NCBI GenBank assembly: GCA_051294375.1 | Contig: CM119271.1 | Coordinates: 16,951,799-17,015,798 of the forward strand | DNA length: 64,000 nt | Reading direction: 5' to 3' | Source: Paraspadella gotoi | Taxonomy: Eukaryota; Chaetognatha | Part shown: piece after piece, positions 52,751 to 63,967 of the stretch | Position numbering within the stretch: position 1 is the stretch's first letter | Layout of the letters: the number at the start of each line of letters is the position of its first letter | Notes under the pieces: generated by a model | The model's database searches: none | What the model saw: the letters and a program-made list of their open reading frames with translations, nothing else | What the model was told of the DNA's origin: nothing | Program-made: the position numbers and the translations under genes

Positions 52751-53179
52751 AGGGGGTGAAGGAAGCCAAGTATGTCATCCTTCAGAATCGCTTTCCCCCG
52801 GGGGCGGTTGCGGGGCGGCCCCCGGAGTGGCCCCGCGGGGCCGCCCCCAGGCAGGCAAATCTTTACCGCCTGGGGGCGCGCCCCTGTAGCCTCTTTTTGG
52901 GGCCCCAAGGGCCACTCCAGGGGAATCTCCCTGGGGCTAGAAAAACCTTTTCCCCCGGGGCCACCCCCCAGGGGGATGATTTCTGCCCCCTGGAACGGCT
53001 CTCTCTCCCTCCTATCTCTCTCTTCCTCTCTTCTCCTCTCTCTCTCTTTCCTCCCTCTGTTTTCTCTCTCTCTCTTTCTCTATCTATTTTTTTTTTCATC
53101 TTCCATTATAATAAAATATAAAATTTAATATTTTTCACTTCTATTAATCAATCAATGGACCAATAGCTGTACCAATACA

Positions 53180-53660
53180 ACTTGCATAATTTTGGTCAAC
53201 TTACATATTTAGTCAAATGACATTAATTTGGTCACCTGACATTAATTTGGTCAACTAATATATGTGTAGTCAACTTTAGAATTTGGTAAACTTTTTATAA
53301 TTTGGTAACTTTTGATATTTGGTTAACTTTAACAATTGGTCAACTAGCAAAGTTTTGGTAATTTTTTGATAAGACTTATGTATAGACTTTCGATTTTCGT
53401 TGTTTGGGCATTAGGAGAGAAAAACAATTTTATTTGTTTTGACAACAAATTTTTTATAATTTAGTCAATTTACTTTAATTTGGTTAACCTTCATAATTTT
53501 CTTAACTTTTATAATTATGGTGAACTTTATAATTTTGGTAAACTTTCATCATTTGGTTAAAATTTATATTTGTAAACTTTCATCATTTGGTTAAACTTTT
53601 ATATTTGGTTAAACTTTATAAATTTAATCAACTTACATAATCAATCAACTTTTCAAGTCC
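53180..53660. repeat. Degenerate TTTGGTCAACTT-type repeat in the fold-back core
   Basis: About 20 loosely spaced copies of AATTTGGTCAACTTTTATA with drift. Spacing is 15-35 bases and irregular. Confidence 0.65.
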
Positions 53661-54360
53661 ATTCCTATATTAGCATTAAACTCTAATTTTTTATTGTAAT
53701 TAGATTAGATGGATTTGGAATAAAATTTTGTATATGGGTAGAAAAGTTATGTGATTAGCTAGATATAAAGTTTTGCTAAGACTTTGTCTCTCAACCGTCA
53801 GCCTCTGCTTAACAACGTGAGTTCATCATAGGCGCAATCTACAAACTGATGATTATTTAATTACAAAATCCTAAATGAAAAAATTTTATTTCACGATGTG
53901 AAATAATATTGATCATGAATTAAAAATCTTGATAAATAGTTTTTATTATTTTTTGTGGGGCTCCATAATTCCTAAGTAGGTGTGTTGGTCATTGCCTATT
54001 ATTAGTTTGGTGATTTATTTAATTCTTTTTTGAACATCAAATTATGAATATTTATTTTAAAATTATTGTCTCTCTCTATCAGTCCATCAGTATGTCGATC
54101 CAACAAAAAAAAAACGGAAAAAAAATTAAAAAATAAGAAAAAAAAGACAGATGACTGATTAGCTTTTTACCACTAATTTTTGGCCACGTCCTACATTGTT
54201 TGCTCAAACTTGTTTTCTATATCTAATTTAAAATAAAATAATTGGGTTAAAAATACAAATATTATAATTTTTAGATAAAAATAAGGAATAAACAAATAAC
54301 AAAAATTTGAAAAAAATGTATATTTAATTCAGTTACATGAAACAAGTCTTGAAAGAAAGA
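53661..54360. other. AT-rich core of the fold-back element, no gene
   Basis: Many stops on both strands and no recognised motif. Confidence 0.5.
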
Positions 54361-54870
54361 AAACAAAATTTAGAGAGAAAGAAAAAGAGAGAGAGAAAAA
54401 AAAGAAAGAGAGAATGAGAAAAAGAGAGAAAAAAAAGAAAGAGGAAGAGAAAGAGAGAGAGAGAAAAAAAAGTAGAGAGAAAGGAGAGAGAGAGAGAGAG
54501 AGTAACAGATAGGGAGAGATATTCTCAGATACAATAACATAGTCAGAAAGTATATTTTCTCATCTAAACTTTGCTCTCTCCCTAACTCGCCCCTGGGGAG
54601 CAGTTTTTTGCTCCCCAAGGGGTTACCCCCAGGGGCAGACTTTTTTTTGCCCCAGGGGGCTAGCATTAGGGCGCCCCTAATAGACCCAAAATTGTTGGCC
54701 AGGGGGAACCCCCCTGGGGCTGGCCCGCCCTGGAGGCAATTCCAGAGGGGGCGGCCCCCTCAATGACATTTTAACAGCTCCCCTGGAATTAGGCCTGCCC
54801 CCTGGGGCCGCCACCTAGAGCCACCCCGTGGGCGGAGGATTTGGGAGATGACATATCTCAGGGAAGCAGG

Positions 54871-55240
54871 GAGTGGGGAGTGGGGGAGGAGGGGAAAGAG
54901 GGAGGAGGAAGGGAAGTTAGGAGGAAGAGGGGAAGGGAAATATGAGGTAAAAGACATGAGGTTGTGGGAGATAGAAAATGTTAAAAGAGAAAAGGATGAA
55001 GATAGGAATGAAGAAGGGAGAAAGTAGAAGAAAATAGGAAAGAGAAAAGAGGAAGGGAGAAAGTAGAAGAGGATAGGAAAGAGAAAAGAGGAAGTTGAAA
55101 GTAGAAGAGGATAGGAAAGAGAAAAGAGGAAGGGAGAAAGTAGAAGAGGATATTATGAGAAAAAAGAAAAAAGTGAAGAAAGAAGGAAATGGTACGAGAG
55201 AAGGAATTTTCCTTTTTTTAAGAATTTAGTTTTCAAATCG
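54871..55240. repeat. Purine-rich tandem repeat near GGGAGAAAGTAGAAGAGGATA
   Basis: Units AGGAAAGAGAAAAGAGGAAG and GGGAGAAAGTAGAAGAGGAT alternate four times at 55010-55160. Confidence 0.75.
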
Positions 55241-55274
55241 AATAATTTATTAACTCTTTTTTTGCGTTACAAAA

Positions 55275-55362
55275 TAAGACTCGAAAAAATAGTCGAAACA
55301 TGTCCGTTTCAAAATAAAACTCGTTGTTTGTAAACAAAAATAAACTTTGTTTTCTCTCTTAA
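55275..55362 (+). mobile_element. Penelope-like terminus with partial hammerhead
   Basis: AAGACTCGAAAAAATAGTCG gives a 4-bp stem II (GACT/AGTC), followed by GAAACATGTCCG. The CTGATGA box is lost. The tail AACTCGTTGTTTGTAAACAA matches 36225-36245. Confidence 0.55.
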
Positions 55363-55379
55363 GATTTACTCTAAATATA

Positions 55380-55540
55380 TTTTCTTGCGAGGCTTGAAAC
55401 TACTGAGTAACCGAGAGATACCCGGGGTTCCAATTGGTATGACTTCGACGCTGCCTGTGGACGCCAATGACCTGACAACTTTGTTACCATGACGACGGGA
55501 CATCAGGGTCGGCCCAAGACAGAGACGGTACGACGAGGTA
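55380..55540 (+). other. Coding-like segment next to the Penelope terminus, unassigned
   Basis: A plus-strand frame reads LKLLSNREIPGVPIGMTSTL and then PVDANDLTTLLP before a stop; a GTAAGA donor lies at 55537. One base gained or lost near 55490 would carry the frame to that donor. The family is not recognised. Confidence 0.25.
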
Positions 55541-55544
55541 AGAA

Positions 55545-55795
55545 AAGAGAGGTCAAAAAGAGAAGTAAAAATAAAAGAGAGGACGATAAATGACGAGATA
55601 AACGAAAGCAAAACAGAGATGTCAAAGAGAAAAGTCAAAACGAAAGGGAGAAAAAAATAACGGAAGCGAAAAAAGAGAGGTAAAATAGAGAGGTCAGAAC
55701 AAAAGAAAGGTGAGAAGGCAGGGTCAACACAAAAGGGAATTTGGGAGAAAGGTCAACATTTCAGAGTCTGGACATTTCCTGAAAGGTCACCCAAT
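55545..55795. repeat. Loose repeat rich in AGGTCA half-sites
   Basis: AGAGGTCAAAAAGAGAAG, AGAGGTCAGAACAAAAG, GGGTCAACACAAAAG, AAGGTCAACAT and AAGGTCACCC, all in the same orientation. The spacing is irregular. Confidence 0.5.
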
Positions 55796-55797
55796 TC

Positions 55798-55841
<44 letters not shown>

Positions 55842-55895
55842 CAGTTATCGTGGAATCTGGTAGTTGTAGGAGCTCTCTCTCTCTGCCTCTCTCCT

Positions 55896-55955
<60 letters not shown>
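55798..55955. repeat. Two (CT)n microsatellites
   Basis: 55798-55836 and 55896-55955, separated by GTCTCCAGTTATCGTGGAAT and CT-rich text. Further (CT)n runs lie at 56291-56362. Confidence 0.85.
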
Positions 55956-55958
<3 letters not shown>

Positions 55959-56288
55959 ATCAGAAAAACATTTATGAATTTAAACTTGTGACGAGTTTGA
56001 GTCAAAAAGCCAAAAAGTAATAGAGGGAAACCCCGTTTCTTATCTCACTTGGTCTTTCTTTCTTTCTTCCTTCTTTCTTTCTTTTATTCTGTCTTTTTGT
56101 CTTTCTGTCTTTCTATCTTTCTTTCTAGTCTTTTTTTCCTTCCTCTTCCCGATTCCGCCATTTTTTTTTCTCGGAAAAGACGGTAATAAACCGATAATGG
56201 GTCGTCGTCGTCGTCGTCGTCTTCATCGTCGTCGCCTTTGTCCTTGTATTCCAACATTACGACGCAGGCATCCTCTCCCTCTTGTTCA

Positions 56289-56345
<57 letters not shown>

Positions 56346-56397
56346 TCTCTCTCTCTCTCTCTCGGGAAAATCGACTCTTGGGTATTTTTTTTTCAAG

Positions 56398-56830
56398 AAA
56401 ATTTCGTCTGAAAAGAAAGATTGTGTTTGTCTCTCTCTCTCATTTCTCAGTGCAACTTTCGCCTTGTCTTTCTTCTTTTTTAAAATTAAATAATGATATC
56501 TCCATATATAAAACATATCGACATAATTCGTACAAAGAAGGGTTGTCTATCGGCGAATGTAGTAAAGAGAAAATAGTTAACAATGCCATAAAAATTTCCC
56601 CTAAGTATGAGGGGTGATGATGCATCTTTTACCAAATTTTCATCGTATGCGGACTTTCTGTATTTACGGCTTCCAAGCAATCGTTTTAAAATATGTAATG
56701 ATATGAGTTTTTCTAACTTTACCAAAAAGTGTTTTTAAAAGTTTTTATATTTACCGACCAAAAAGTTTTGAACGTGTGATTCTCTAAAATTAAAATAAAA
56801 TTAAAATCGTTTAATTAGTATAGAAGTTAT
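56398..56830. other. AT-rich sequence without a supported gene
   Basis: Open frames on both strands up to about 110 codons but without a recognised domain or splice-site pair. Confidence 0.4.
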
Positions 56831-56920
56831 TCTAAAAAACATTGTTGTTTTATTCGAGAATAAAAACAAAATGAAAAAGATTGGGAGAGACGTTCTGGGT
56901 AAAATCTTAGATTGTGGGAA

Positions 56921-56923
<3 letters not shown>

Positions 56924-57000
<77 letters not shown>
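56924..57000. repeat. (GA)n microsatellite
   Basis: About 38 perfect GA units. A second (GA)n run carries the 129-N gap at 57299-57427. Confidence 0.9.
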
Positions 57001-57001
<1 letters not shown>

Positions 57002-57427
57002 AAACTGTTAAAAGGCAACATTTTTTTCCTCAAATAGAGAAGACTAATTTTCAACTTCGCCTGAATTTAGTTGCAGAGTTCGTCAAACTTTGAGAAGGGA
57101 GCCGTCCCTTGGGGGAGAGAGAGGGAGACAGAGAGATAGAGACAGAGACAGAGTGAGAGACAGAGATAGGATCTTCACTTTGACGCTCTGGTTCTTGTTG
57201 GTGGAACCGAAGAAAACTTGAAAATTGGCTTTTTTTTTAGGAATTTTATGGAGAGAGAGAAAAATAGGAGGAGAAAAAGAAAGAGAGAGAGAGAGAGANN
57301 NNNNNNNNNNNNNNNNNNNNNNNNNNNNNNNNNNNNNNNNNNNNNNNNNNNNNNNNNNNNNNNNNNNNNNNNNNNNNNNNNNNNNNNNNNNNNNNNNNNN
57401 NNNNNNNNNNNNNNNNNNNNNNNNNNN

Positions 57428-57465
<38 letters not shown>

Positions 57466-57529
57466 AATAGCAAATGGGATATATGGGAAAAAAGAAAAAA
57501 AATAAATAGATGGTCTCTCTAAAGATCAG

Positions 57530-58010
57530 AAAATAAAACATAAATAATTTTTCAAATTTTAATAAAATACAGTTTTACATCATCAGTCACATAAATTTAA
57601 ACGTTTTTGTTTGGGTATTATTAGGTTTATTAGGTTTATACTGTATAGTTATTATTATTTTACACGGTATTACTTACAAAATGTTGCGAATGCGGTAAAA
57701 GACATTATTAATAACAAATAAGGTCAACAAAATTTATTTCCAGACTTGCTGCATTATACGCTTTCTTTCGTATGTATGTACGTATGGTCGCTTTTTTTTC
57801 TTTCTTATGGACTCATTTCGATCCCTTTTTCTTTGTGTTTCAGTTGTTTGAGTTCGTTGTTCGTTTCTACCTAAAATTTTTACAGCATCAGTGAAAAAAA
57901 TTAGCCAATTAAAAAAAACTGATTACATAAAGCCGATGTGAAACTCAAATAACATTTCACTGCAATCTGAAAATTATATTTTCCCTCCCTAAATGTTTTG
58001 AAGAAGAGAA
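57530..58010. other. AT-rich sequence without a supported gene
   Basis: Stops throughout. Only short words such as TATGTATGTACGTATG stand out. Confidence 0.4.
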
Positions 58011-58086
58011 ATCAGGAAAAAAAGAGATAGAAAGAGAAAGTGAGAGAGAAAGAAAGAGTGAGAGAAAGAAAGAGAGAGAGAAAGAA

Positions 58087-58132
<46 letters not shown>

Positions 58133-58194
58133 CGACATCACCCAGAGGGAGCAACAATTTCGATTGTCGGCAACAACGACGTTTTTTGCCTCCT

Positions 58195-58345
58195 GTGACA
58201 AGACCGGCAGCGGCGGNNNNNNNNNNNNNNNNNNNNNNNNNGCGGCGGCGGGGCGGCGGCGGCGGCGGCGGCGGCGGGCGCGGCCCGCGCGACGACGGCC
58301 GCGCGCCGAGTGTGCGGGTTGGCCGGGATGACCGATTGTCAGAGG
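58195..58345. repeat. (CGG)n trinucleotide repeat in a CpG-dense island
   Basis: GCGGCGGCGG runs flank a 25-N gap (58217-58241), followed by GGCGCGGCCCGCGCGACGAC. This is the most CpG-dense spot in the window. It could be a promoter island or an untranslated CGG repeat; no start codon context or exon was confirmed. Confidence 0.6.
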
Positions 58346-58406
58346 CAACACCATTGTGCGAGGAAAGACTTCTCTCCCCGGGGAAAAGGGAAAAAAAGGA
58401 ATGTGG

Positions 58407-58443
<37 letters not shown>

Positions 58444-58469
58444 CTCTTCTCTCTCTCTCTCTTCTCCTC

Positions 58470-58634
58470 CCCAACCAAAGAAAAGAAAAAGTAGACCCTT
58501 TTCTAACCATTAAGGGTCATTCGCCGGAGGGACTTCCCCATTCGTTCTGTTTTGGCTTTTGGAACAAAAATCACGAACTAAAAAAACATTTGATGCTTTT
58601 TTTATTGTGGTTTATCCCGGGTTACTGAGGCGTT

Positions 58635-58675
<41 letters not shown>

Positions 58676-58917
58676 CCGTCGTGTCGATATACGTTTACCT
58701 TTCAAAACCATTTTTAATCATGAGCCCCTTTTTTCCGTTATCGTTTTCGTCATAAATGGATAAACGTTCTTTTTATGTCATCATATCGTCACGGACTTTG
58801 TCGAAAGATCGTATTTCTGTCATCATCCGAGTCATCATCATCAGCCTTTGTCCCGTTTTCAACCTTGTTCGTTCGTCTTCGTCATCACGTGCTTCATCAC
58901 GGCGCGTCGTCGTTCGT

Positions 58918-58955
<38 letters not shown>

Positions 58956-59060
58956 TCTATTTTGTGTCATCGTCGTTATCTTTCTATTTTTCGTCGTTGT
59001 CGTCAGAACTCAGAAGTGTCGTCATCATCTGCTTTGTCCAAGTCGTCGTCATCATCATCT
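58470..59060. repeat. Direct duplication, copy 1 (0.5 kb and more)
   Basis: From CCAACCAAAGAAAAGAAAAAGTAGACC on. The same blocks (GGGTCATTCGCCGGAGGGAC, TTTATCCCGGGTTACTGAGG, (GTC)n, TTTAATCATGAGCCCC) recur at 63555 to the window end. A (GTC)n array sits at 58636-58675. Confidence 0.8.
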
Positions 59061-59110
59061 TTGCATTGTCATCATCACAATCATCATCTCATCATCATTT
59101 CATCGTCATC
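58920..59110. repeat. (GTC)n and (CAT)n trinucleotide field
   Basis: GTC array at 58918-58954, then interspersed CATCATCATC and GTCGTC to 59110; another short GTC run at 59273-59300. Open frames of Val, Arg or Ser here are composition artefacts. Confidence 0.8.
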
Positions 59111-59539
59111 TCTTCTCTCGCAATTCTCTTTCATTTATTTTAGTTTCTTTTTTTTCTTTTTCTTTTCATTTGTTTTCGTTTTTAGTAAGAGTTTTACTTT
59201 TTCTTCTCTCCTCCGTTTCCCCCAAAATTACTCCGCCAATATCTACGTTTTGCTATTTTTTGTTGTGTTATTCGTCGTCGTCGTCGTTCGTCGTTCTTCT
59301 CGTCGCTTTTGTTGTTCGGTCGTCGTGGTCGTCATCGGAACTATTTACTTTCAATTGAGTAGAGAAAGAGGGAAGAGAAACAAATATGTTTGTTGAACGA
59401 AGATACTTTTCTCTTTGTCGCGCAGTGAATTTTGATTGGTAATCGCATCTAAAATGACGTTTATTTCCTCTGTGCTTTAGTCTATTATGGTATACCTTTC
59501 TTTCGTGTGTCTACAACGATGATGAGTGAAATGTCCTCA

Positions 59540-59603
59540 GATTTTTTCTAAGGGCTTCGTTGAGCTCTATTTTCGAGCTTTCATCAAATGCCTACTATCT
59601 CTG

Positions 59604-59641
<38 letters not shown>

Positions 59642-59785
59642 CTCTCTCTCTCTTTCTTCCTCTCTTGCTACACATTTTCTCTGTCAAATAAATTAACTTT
59701 AACCGCTGATTGAAAGCTCGAAAATAGAGCCGAAACATGTACGTTTTCTTATGAAAATAAAAAAATCGTGTTGTAAACATTTCAA
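59540..59785. mobile_element. Minimal inverted pair of Penelope-like hammerhead termini
   Basis: Right copy, plus strand, 59703-59745: CGCTGATTGAAAGCTCGAAA, then ATAGAGCCGAAACATGTACG. It has a 4-bp stem II (GCTC/GAGC) and one extra T in the CTGATGA box. Left copy, minus strand, about 59590-59550: TTTGATGAAAGCTCGAAAAT, then AGAGCTCAACGAA. Between them is only (CT)n and about 60 other bases, so no coding capacity. Confidence 0.55.
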
Positions 59786-59984
59786 ACGTCTCTTATAAGT
59801 CTATATATATATATATAAATAATATATATATTTATATTTTATTTCATATATTAATCCCAAAATCTAAATTACAATCGCTCACATTTCGTGAATCTTCATG
59901 TGAATGAAAGTAGAAAGGACCTGAAGAAATAATTCACATAAAAAAAGAAAATGGAAAATTAATTGGATTCGGTGTGAACGAGTT

Positions 59985-60375
59985 GTGCGCGATCACGTGA
60001 ATGAGATGCGTGAGGTGAGGCGAACCAAACGAAGCGTACGGAGGCGAAAAAAGTCACTCGTTTGAGTTGAAATCTTTGCTCGTTCACGTGAACACTTACA
60101 CGAGATCATGTAAATTCGATTTCTAAATATCGTAAATGCTTTCAATGAATAAACTTTTAATTCACGGGAATTCACATTCACGTCAAACGTGAAAACAAAC
60201 GAGGACATTTTAAACAAGATTCTCAATAAACATATCACAAAACTACATATCACAAGAATTACGTATCACAAGTACTCGCCTTTTCACGATGAACACTTTT
60301 CTAAATCTCGTGAACGCACTGCTTTTTCTACCACGTGAACACCCTTATAAATCACGTGAACACCGCACGTGACCG
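59985..60375. promoter_or_regulatory. Cluster of CACGTGA palindromic sites
   Basis: ATCACGTGAAT (59991), TTCACGTGAAC (60081), ACGTCAAACGTGAAA (60181), CCACGTGAAC (60331), TCACGTGAAC (60352) and GCACGTGAC (60365) lie within 390 bases, with diverged TCGTGAAC copies between. CACGTG is the core E-box bound by many bHLH factors, but the repeated flanks suggest the sites arose as a diverged tandem repeat. No downstream gene is seen. Confidence 0.35.
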
Positions 60376-60399
60376 CATTCGAATTTGCTTCGCTCAACC

Positions 60400-60580
60400 T
60401 CTTTTCTTCTTTTTTTTCTTTTTTTTTTTTTCTTCTTTTTATTCTTCTTTCTTTTTTTTTTTCTTTTTTTCTTCTTTCTTTTTATTCTTTTTTCTTTTTC
60501 TTCTTTCTTTTTTTTTTCTTTTCTTTTTTTTTTTCTTCTTTTCTTTTCTTTTTTTCTTCTTTTCTTTTTTCTTTTCAATT
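60400..60580. repeat. T-rich TTTTTCTTC low-complexity tract
   Basis: Only T and C on the plus strand. Phe-rich and Lys-rich frames over it are artefacts. Confidence 0.85.
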
Positions 60581-60639
60581 TTGAAAACGTTCGTGAGAAT
60601 TTTTTCAAAAATCTAGAACGGTGAGAAAGGTTAAAAAGT

Positions 60640-60800
60640 GATAATGTGAAGGTGTTAAGATGCGAAATGTGGAGGAATGAGTTAGTGTGTGACGACCGAG
60701 TGAAGGTGTTAAGAGTGAATGTGTGAGACCAAGTGAAGGTGTTAAGATGTGAATATGTGACCGAGTGAAGGTTGTAAGATGTGAATGTTTAGACACGAGT
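60640..60800. repeat. Minisatellite, period about 35 bp
   Basis: Four to five units of GTTAAGATGTGAATGTGTGA plus CCGAGTGAAGGT. The first and last units are diverged. No gene follows within 700 bases. Confidence 0.75.
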
Positions 60801-61540
60801 GAAGAGAGAGTGATATAGCATGGTGAAGATGTGATGTGAGACCATGAGATAGTGTAGTTGCTAGTGTGGATGGGGTAAGGTAAGAACTCGTGCGGGATTG
60901 TTTAGATGTCCAGCATGGAGTTCATCACGATGAAGTCCGTCTGCGGACTGAGTTTTTAAAAACGCGGGTAAAATGGGATAATGGCGTAATAAGGTAATGG
61001 AATGGATAAAGGGTAAATGGGATAATAAAGTAGAAAAGCGTGATATGAGAGCAATAAAAACGGCGAAGTTTCGGTTTAGAAAAAAAAAATAGAGTGTGAA
61101 CTAAATTTCGACGTCAGTGTGAATTCATCACGATAACGAAAAACGGGAATTCAACGAGGGGAGTGACTTGGTGAGTGGGCAGGAGTGAGGGAGTGGTTGA
61201 CAGGGATGACTTGGTGAGTGGAAGAGGTGGAGCGGCCGAGTGAGTTGCGAATTATGAAAGGAGGAAAAACCTAAATGAAGGATTTTTGTCGAAGATTCCA
61301 TGAGAAAAATATAAGTGAATGCCGTAGGAAGGAGAGATTTGGTTGAGATGGCAAAGGATGAGACGGACGTGTAGACGGATGTGAGATGGTAAAATTATAA
61401 AGGAACAGAAATGGGCACTTCTCGGAAAAAAGAGCCCATGTAATGAGATTAGCGTTTTATCGATGAAAGGCCAAAAAAAAAATCCCGAGATGCGTAAAAC
61501 GAGACGGCACTCTAAAGAGAAAAAAAGTGAGATGGTAACC
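60801..61540. other. Purine-rich unique sequence, no gene
   Basis: Short GATGTGA and GAGTGG words recur, perhaps decayed minisatellite. No open frame with a domain. Confidence 0.4.
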
Positions 61541-61548
61541 AGTCACCT

Positions 61549-61770
61549 ATGGGATCTCTCTCTTGGCTGCTGCGGGGGCAAGAGTCACGAGCGAAAAGAA
61601 TTCTGATCGACGCTTCATCGTCTGCTGCGGCTGCCGCTGCCTTCGCCGCCTCAGCCGCCGCCCCCACCCGCGCATGCCACTTTGCTTTTTTTTCGCCCCC
61701 GTTCCAATGTGCGGGGCAATTTTCCATTCCATGTTTACGAATTTCCCTCGAAAATTCTGTGTCGAGTTGA
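61549..61770 (+). other. Ala-rich open frame of uncertain status
   Basis: A 73-codon frame with SSSAAAAAAFAASAAAPTRA encoded by mixed GCT/GCC/GCG codons. Mixed synonymous codons suggest it is not a recent microsatellite, but there is no splice, start or domain evidence. Confidence 0.2.
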
Positions 61771-61804
61771 TTTTCTTAATCTAGACCATATAAAGTTATA
61801 TATT

Positions 61805-62000
61805 CATATAATAAAAAAGCAACTCTATAAGTCACTTTCCGTCGCGTCGGTCGCCAGTCGGTCGGTCAGTCGGTATTGTCTGTCCGTCAGTCGGTCCCAC
61901 TTATGTTAAAAACGTTATAAATTTGCTATAGTTTGTTGCTCATTTTTGTTAAAAATCAAACTAAGCGACTACTGGCACCGCTTTTGTTTTTTAAAGAAAT
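61805..62000. repeat. Dispersed repeat with GGTCGGTC core (copy 2)
   Basis: CAACTCTATAAGTCACTTTC, then GTCGGTCGGTCAGTCGGT, then GTTGCTCATTTTTGTTAAAA. The counterpart is at 31070-31215. Confidence 0.6.
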
Positions 62001-62750
62001 ATTAGTAGAAAAAACAAAGTTTTAATGATTTTTTTACAACGAATTTGCTTTTATATTATTCGTTTTAAAAAAATCATTAAAACTTTTTTTTTCTACTATC
62101 AACTAACAACAAAAAAGAAAGGATTAATACATCATGTCTACCAACAAAATCTTTTTAAACTATAAGAAATAAATGATCTATGATAGTAAAAAGAAAAGTA
62201 ATGCGGGTCGCAACACCTTTGGAATAACGCTTCCTTGTTTTTCAATTGAAGTGATATAATATTTTATGAACTGTTTTAATTGTATAAAGGTCGATAAAAG
62301 TGTCCACAAGAATCATATCGGGTAAACTATAGTAATTCAAAAACTTACATAAATTTTATACAAAATTTGTTATAAAATAATTAAAATAAATAAATAAACT
62401 ACTCGTTTATATCCTTGAATAGACCCTCGATAGCCACTGAATAGTATCGATTTAATTTAACAGAAAAAACCATTGGGGAAACAACTTGGAACCATCAGGG
62501 GAGATCTTTCGTACATGACCGAGGTGGTTTTTTAATTTTTTGATGTATCACTGTAAAATAAAAAGTAACTGTATTTCATTTTTTAAAAAACAAACTATTT
62601 TTCACAATCTGTGAACTGAGGATAATAAACGACGATTTTTTTGGCAAATTAAAAAAAAATAAATAAAAACTATTTTATTTTCTTCTTTTATTTTTTAAAA
62701 CAAAAAACTTTATTTTTTTTCCTTTTTTTTAAACAGAATGCGAATGTGAG
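62001..62750. other. AT-rich sequence without a supported gene
   Basis: An imperfect inverted pair, AAACAAAGTTTTAATGATTT (62019) and AAATCATTAAAACTTTTTTT (62069), suggests a small hairpin-forming remnant. Nothing else. Confidence 0.4.
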
Positions 62751-62834
62751 AATTGAGCGCGAATTCACGTCACGATTCACGAGGTTCACTCAAGAAATTT
62801 CACCAACTTTTCTCTCACATTGAACTGTCGAAAC

Positions 62835-62921
62835 TCTCTCTCTCTCTCTTTCCCATCTCTGTCTCTCTATCTCTCTCTCTCCCTCTATGCAACTTCTCCC
62901 TTCCATCTCCTAGCTCTCTCT

Positions 62922-62988
<67 letters not shown>

Positions 62989-63199
62989 GTTTTCGTTGAC
63001 ACCACTCGGACTTTTTCTCCTAAATGCACTCACAATATGAAACCCACTCACTTTCAACGCCTCTCTCTCTTCTGTCTCTCTCCTCTCTCTCTCCCTATCT
63101 ATTCTCCTTTCCTCTCGTCCCCCCGGTCGGTGGCGACGGTTAGACGCCAAGCGATTCCAAAGGGAGAAAAAAAAGGAACAGAAGAACATCGAGAGAGAG

Positions 63200-63241
<42 letters not shown>

Positions 63242-63291
63242 GAGAGAGAGAGAGAGAGAAAGAAAGGAAAGAAAGAAAGAAAGAAAGAAAG

Positions 63292-63361
<70 letters not shown>

Positions 63362-63455
63362 AACGAGAAGAATTTCCGATATTTTTTCCTTTTGAAATAT
63401 AGTAAGAGAGAAAGAGAGAGAGAGAGAGAGACAGAGAGAGAGAGAGAGCGCAGCA
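62835..63455. repeat. (CT)n then (GA)n microsatellite field
   Basis: CT runs to about 63115, then GA runs to 63450 with AAAG interruptions (63260-63298). One CT run ends TCTCTCGCAG at 62990, a possible acceptor, but the following 80 bases carry no recognisable exon. Confidence 0.8.
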
Positions 63456-63554
63456 GGCAGCATCTTCAACCCCAAAAAAACATTGTTTTTTATGAGTCAA
63501 GGAAGCCACGTGTCCCCTCTCTCTCTCTCTCTCTCTCTTTTTCTCTCTCTCTCT

Positions 63555-63713
63555 CCCCAACAAAGAAAAGAAAAAGTAGACCTTTTCTAACCATTAAGGG
63601 TCATTCGCCGGGAGGGACTTCCCCATTCGTCGTTTGCTTTTGAACAAAAATCACGAACTAAAAAACATCTTGATGCTTTTTTTATTGTTGTTTATCCCGG
63701 GTTACTGAGGCGT

Positions 63714-63751
<38 letters not shown>

Positions 63752-63967
63752 TTTGATATACGTTTACCTTTCAAAACCATTTTTAATCATGAGCCCCTTT
63801 TTCCGTATCGTTTTCGTCATAAAATGATAAAACGTTCTTTTTTATGTCATCAATATCGTCAGACTTTGTCGAAAGATCGTTATTTCTGTCATCATCCGAG
63901 TCATCATCATCATCTTTGTCCTCGTTTTCAACCTTGTCGTCGTCTTCGTCATCATCGTCTTCATCAA

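Larger units (their letters stand above)
52750..54870. mobile_element. Fold-back element with GC-palindromic inverted arms
   Basis: Left arm about 52755-53095, right arm about 54365-54870, in inverted orientation. Shared features from outside in: a TATGTCATC block, a field of CCCCGGGG/CCCCTGGGG palindromes, and a CT-rich (left) or GA-rich (right) inner segment. The 1.27 kb core is AT-rich. No transposase is visible. The arms are far more GC-rich than their surroundings and could form many small hairpins as well as one large one. Confidence 0.6.

Noticed and set aside
57083-57240. Possible minus-strand exon pair (NFQVFFGSTNKNQSVK)
   Set aside because: The donor GTGAAG is weak, the next acceptor leads to a stop after 18 codons, and no family is recognised.
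63037-63363. Basic-acidic repeat open frame (108 codons)
   Set aside because: (GA)n and GAAA repeats only.
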